Shown in pieces: positions 58,760-64,000 of a DNA stretch of 64,000 bases (the stretch's first letter is position 1; every line of letters begins with the position of its first letter). The position numbers and the translations under genes are program-made. The notes beneath the pieces were generated by a model. It did not search any database, had not been told where the DNA came from, and worked only from the letters and a program-made list of their open reading frames with translations. The stretch comes from Bacillus sp. 522_BSPC (GTDB lineage Bacteria > Bacillota > Bacilli > Bacillales > Cytobacillaceae): contig NZ_JVDT01000266.1 of assembly GCF_001076885.1 (NCBI RefSeq), positions 1 to 64,000 of the forward strand, in the 5' to 3' direction.

Positions 58760-58949
58760 TTTTATTGGTTACACTGGTTTTAGTTTATGCATAAGGAAAA
58801 TTCAGCTTGAAGGGTTGGCTTTTTGAGACTCTCATGCCTTTGATGAAGACCAGTTTTGTGTCTCCTCCTCTTCTTTTTTGTTTTCATCCACCTTATGAAC
58901 ACCATTTACCAACTAGTTATTTTCATTTATAGACTTTTATCCAAGCCCC

Positions 58950-58983
58950 AAAAAAACGACACTTTAGTTAACTAAAATGTCGT
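58950..58983 (-). terminator. Terminator of the pyr operon
   Basis: On the minus strand ACGACATTTTAGT, loop TA, ACTAAAGTGTCGT with one G-U pair and a run of seven T. It lies 17 nt after the pyrE stop. Confidence 0.85.
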
Positions 58984-58999
58984 TATAAACATCATCCAC

Positions 59000-59613
59000 T
59001 TACCACTTCTCTGGATTTTCCTTCCAAGCATTCAAGCTCGCTAAATCTCTTTCTTCAATATAGCCATTTTTCTGTGCTACTTCTAATAAGCTCGTATAAT
59101 CTGTTAATGAGTATGCTGTAATTTCAGCCTCAGCAAGCAATTCTTTCCCCTTTGGCAATTCGTATGTAAAAATCGCAACAACCCCAAGTACATCACTGCC
59201 TGCTTCTCTTAAACTATTAACTGCTGTAATGACACTTCCCCCTGTTGAGATAAGATCTTCCACCACTACTACTTTTTGCCCTTTATCTACCTTGCCTTCA
59301 ATCTGATTCCCTTTTCCGTGGGCTTTTGCTTTGGAACGTACATAGGCCATCGGCAAATCAAGAAGGTCACTTACCCAAGCTGCATGAGGAATACCTGCTG
59401 TTGCTGTCCCTGCCACAACTTCTGTTTCTGGAAATTTATCTTTGATTAAACTAGCTAATCCTGTTGCGATATTTTTACGCACCTTCGGATAGGACAAGGT
59501 TAAGCGATTATCACAATAGATTGGCGACTTTAATCCTGAAGACCAAGTAAACGGATCATTTGGCTGTAAAAAAACTGCTTTAATATCTAGTAATTGTTCG
59601 GCAATTTCATGTT

Positions 59614-59617
<4 letters not shown>
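59000..59617 (-). CDS. pyrE: Orotate phosphoribosyltransferase
   Basis: 205 residues from the ATG at 59617, which overlaps the pyrF stop by 4 nt with GGGAGG 10 nt upstream. [16 protein letters not shown] at the start and the PRPP loop [13 protein letters not shown] are diagnostic. It attaches ribose-5-phosphate to orotate in UMP synthesis. It is the last gene of the operon, as in B. subtilis. Confidence 0.96.
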
Positions 59618-62015
<2,398 letters not shown>

Positions 62016-62019
<4 letters not shown>

Positions 62020-64000
62020 ACTAACACTGCCTCCGGTTGCGTTTTGCTTGGCTCCATTGCATCTGTAGAGAATGTCATCGATTCTACTACTCGAAGGATA
62101 GCCTCTGCTGTATCTAATGAAGTTAAGCATGGAATGCCATTTTCAACGGATTCACGTCTAATTCGGAATCCATCTCTTGCTGGCTGGCTTCCTTTGGAGA
62201 AAGTATTAATGACAAATTGTGCTTCCCCATTGCGGATTACATCTATTAATGTATGTCCTTCTCCACCGATTTTACCGACTACTTTTACTGGAATGTTATT
62301 GCTTTCAAGGTACTCTGCTGTTCCACTTGTTGCCATCAAGCTATAGCCGATATTCGTAAATCTTTTTGCAAGCTGTAAAGCCTCTTCCTTATCTTTATCC
62401 CCAATTGTCAAAAGAACCGTTCCAAATGTTTTTATCTTCATTCCTGAAGCAATTAAACCTTTATACAGTGCTTTTTCTAGAGTAATGTCTTTCCCCATTA
62501 CTTCTCCCGTTGATTTCATCTCAGGGCCTAATGTGATATCGACTCTACGTAATTTTGCAAAAGAGAATACTGGGACCTTCACATACACACCAGACTTCTC
62601 TGCTACTAAGCCCGATTGATATCCCTGCTCTTTTAAGGAAGTACCCAAAATTACTTTTGTAGCGATTTTCGCCATTGGCACATTCGTAATTTTGCTTAAG
62701 AAAGGTACTGTTCTACTAGAGCGTGGATTTACCTCTAGTACGAATACTTCACCTTTGGAAACAACATATTGGATATTTAGTAAACCTACGATTTTTAAAC
62801 CTTTTGCAAGTCTCGTTGTATAATCTACTAACGTTTGCTTAATTTCAGCAGACAAGCTTTGTGGTGGATAGACAGCGATCGAATCGCCTGAGTGTACTCC
62901 TGCACGTTCGATATGCTCCATAATTCCTGGAATGACAACATCAGTTCCATCACAGATTGCATCCACTTCAATTTCTTTCCCTGTTAAATAACGGTCAATT
63001 AAGATTGGTTGTCCTGGACTTGCCTTAACCGCGTTTTCCATATATGGAATCAGCTCTTCTTCTTTATATACGATTTGCATTGCTCTTCCACCAAGTACGT
63101 AAGATGGTCTTACAAGTACTGGGTAACCAATTGATTTTGCTACAACAATTGCTTCTTCAACTGTTAATGCTGTTTTTCCGTCTGGCTGTGGAATTCCTAA
63201 TTCTTGCAGACTTTGTTCAAACTTATCACGGTCCTCTGCGCGATCTAAGTCTTCAAGAGATGTTCCTAAAATTTTGACCCCACGCTCTGCTAGTGGGCCA
63301 GCTAGGTTAATGGCTGTTTGCCCACCAAACTGAACTACAACTCCTTCAGGTTTCTCTAAATCGATGATATGCATTACATCTTCAATCGTCAGTGGTTCAA
63401 AGTAAAGTTTATCTGAAATACTAAAGTCTGTTGAAACCGTCTCTGGATTGTTATTAATAATAATTGCTTCATATCCAGCTTCTTTAATCGCCCATACAGA
63501 ATGAACGGTTGCATAGTCAAACTCTATTCCTTGGCCAATGCGAATTGGTCCAGATCCAAGCACAACAATGCTTTTCTTCTCTGTTACAATCGATTCATTT
63601 TCCTCTTCATATGTTCCATAATAGTACGGTGTTTCAGATTCAAACTCAGCAGCACAAGTATCAACCATTTTATAAACGGGCACAATGCCTTTTTCTTTTC
63701 TCCAGTTATATACTTCAAGCTCTGTTGTATTCCAAAGATTTGCAAGTTGAATATCAGCAAATCCCTTTTCTTTCGCTTCTTTTACATATTCCTCATCAAA
63801 TGGATGATTGATTAACTCTTTTTCGAACTTTATGATGCCTTCAAGTTTGAAAAGGAAGAATAGGTCAATCTTGCTCCACTCATGAATCGTTTCAATACTC
63901 ACGCCACGATTAAGTGCTTCTGCTATATAAAATAATCTTTCGTCTCCGGCAACTCTTATTCGCTTTTCGAGTAATTCGTCGCTTGTTTCATCTGCTGCAT
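62016..64000 (-). CDS. carB: Carbamoyl-phosphate synthase large subunit, 3' part
   Basis: The gene runs past the right window edge. The frame stays open to 64000 ([20 protein letters not shown] before the first in-window start-like codon), so about 660 C-terminal residues are visible of roughly 1070. [19 protein letters not shown] begins the second synthetase half, with [15 protein letters not shown] in its ATP-grasp site. The MGS-like allosteric domain ([20 protein letters not shown]) ends the protein. It makes carbamoyl phosphate for pyrimidines. The context (pyrK follows directly) suggests the pyrimidine copy, pyrAB. Confidence 0.96.

Overview
The window is chromosomal DNA of a low-GC, spore-forming Bacillaceae (Bacillus/Niallia-like; genus not resolved from sequence alone). 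Its backbone is the conserved Bacillus pyr-yloABC-priA-def-prkC-rpmB-fab-smc-ftsY block, read here mostly on the minus strand. A perfect 26-codon spoVM, absent from any long-ORF view, supports an endospore former.

Layout. 1-345: intergenic repeats and a strong terminator. 346-12459: a compact eight-gene minus-strand operon (large membrane protein, ABC ATPase, ABC-2 permease, Gly/Ser-rich membrane coiled-coil protein, MoxR AAA+ ATPase, DUF58 protein, two membrane VWA proteins). 12858-13124: a small membrane protein. 13281-18838: ftsY, smc, rnc. 19234-26769: acpP, fabG, fabD, plsX, fapR (with a textbook FapR operator), recG, sdaAA, sdaAB. 26770-27255: a 52-nt tandem repeat and a terminator. 27256-29314: fakA and yloU. 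29687-29875: rpmB on plus. 30039-38640: spoVM, thiN, rsgA, prkC, prpC, rlmN, rsmB, fmt, def; rpe, usually between thiN and rsgA, is absent. 39000-47590: an accessory carbohydrate locus inserted between def and priA. 47700-53671: priA, coaBC, rpoZ, gmk, remA and a frameshifted yicC/yloC gene. 53996-58719: calcium-type P-ATPase (minus) and rqcH (plus), divergent. 59000-64000: pyrE, pyrF, pyrD, pyrK and the 3' part of carB, running off the right edge.

The carbohydrate locus holds a sugar-binding lipoprotein, two permeases, a small membrane protein and two tandem GH2 glycosidases, with a divergent ArsR-type regulator. It has no ABC ATPase, so it probably borrows a shared one. Its control region is readable: two near-identical TTTAACT-type palindromes, one downstream of each divergent promoter, and a cre-like site over the -35 box of the binding-protein promoter. 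This predicts local repression plus CcpA-type catabolite control.

The least described system is the MoxR/DUF58/VWA/ABC operon at the left. Its genes are translationally coupled and almost all membrane associated, which suggests one envelope machine of unknown task. Other items of note are the one-base frameshift in yicC, a pair of 114-119 nt repeats with 14-15 bp inverted ends, and the 52-nt repeat present at two sites 27 kb apart.
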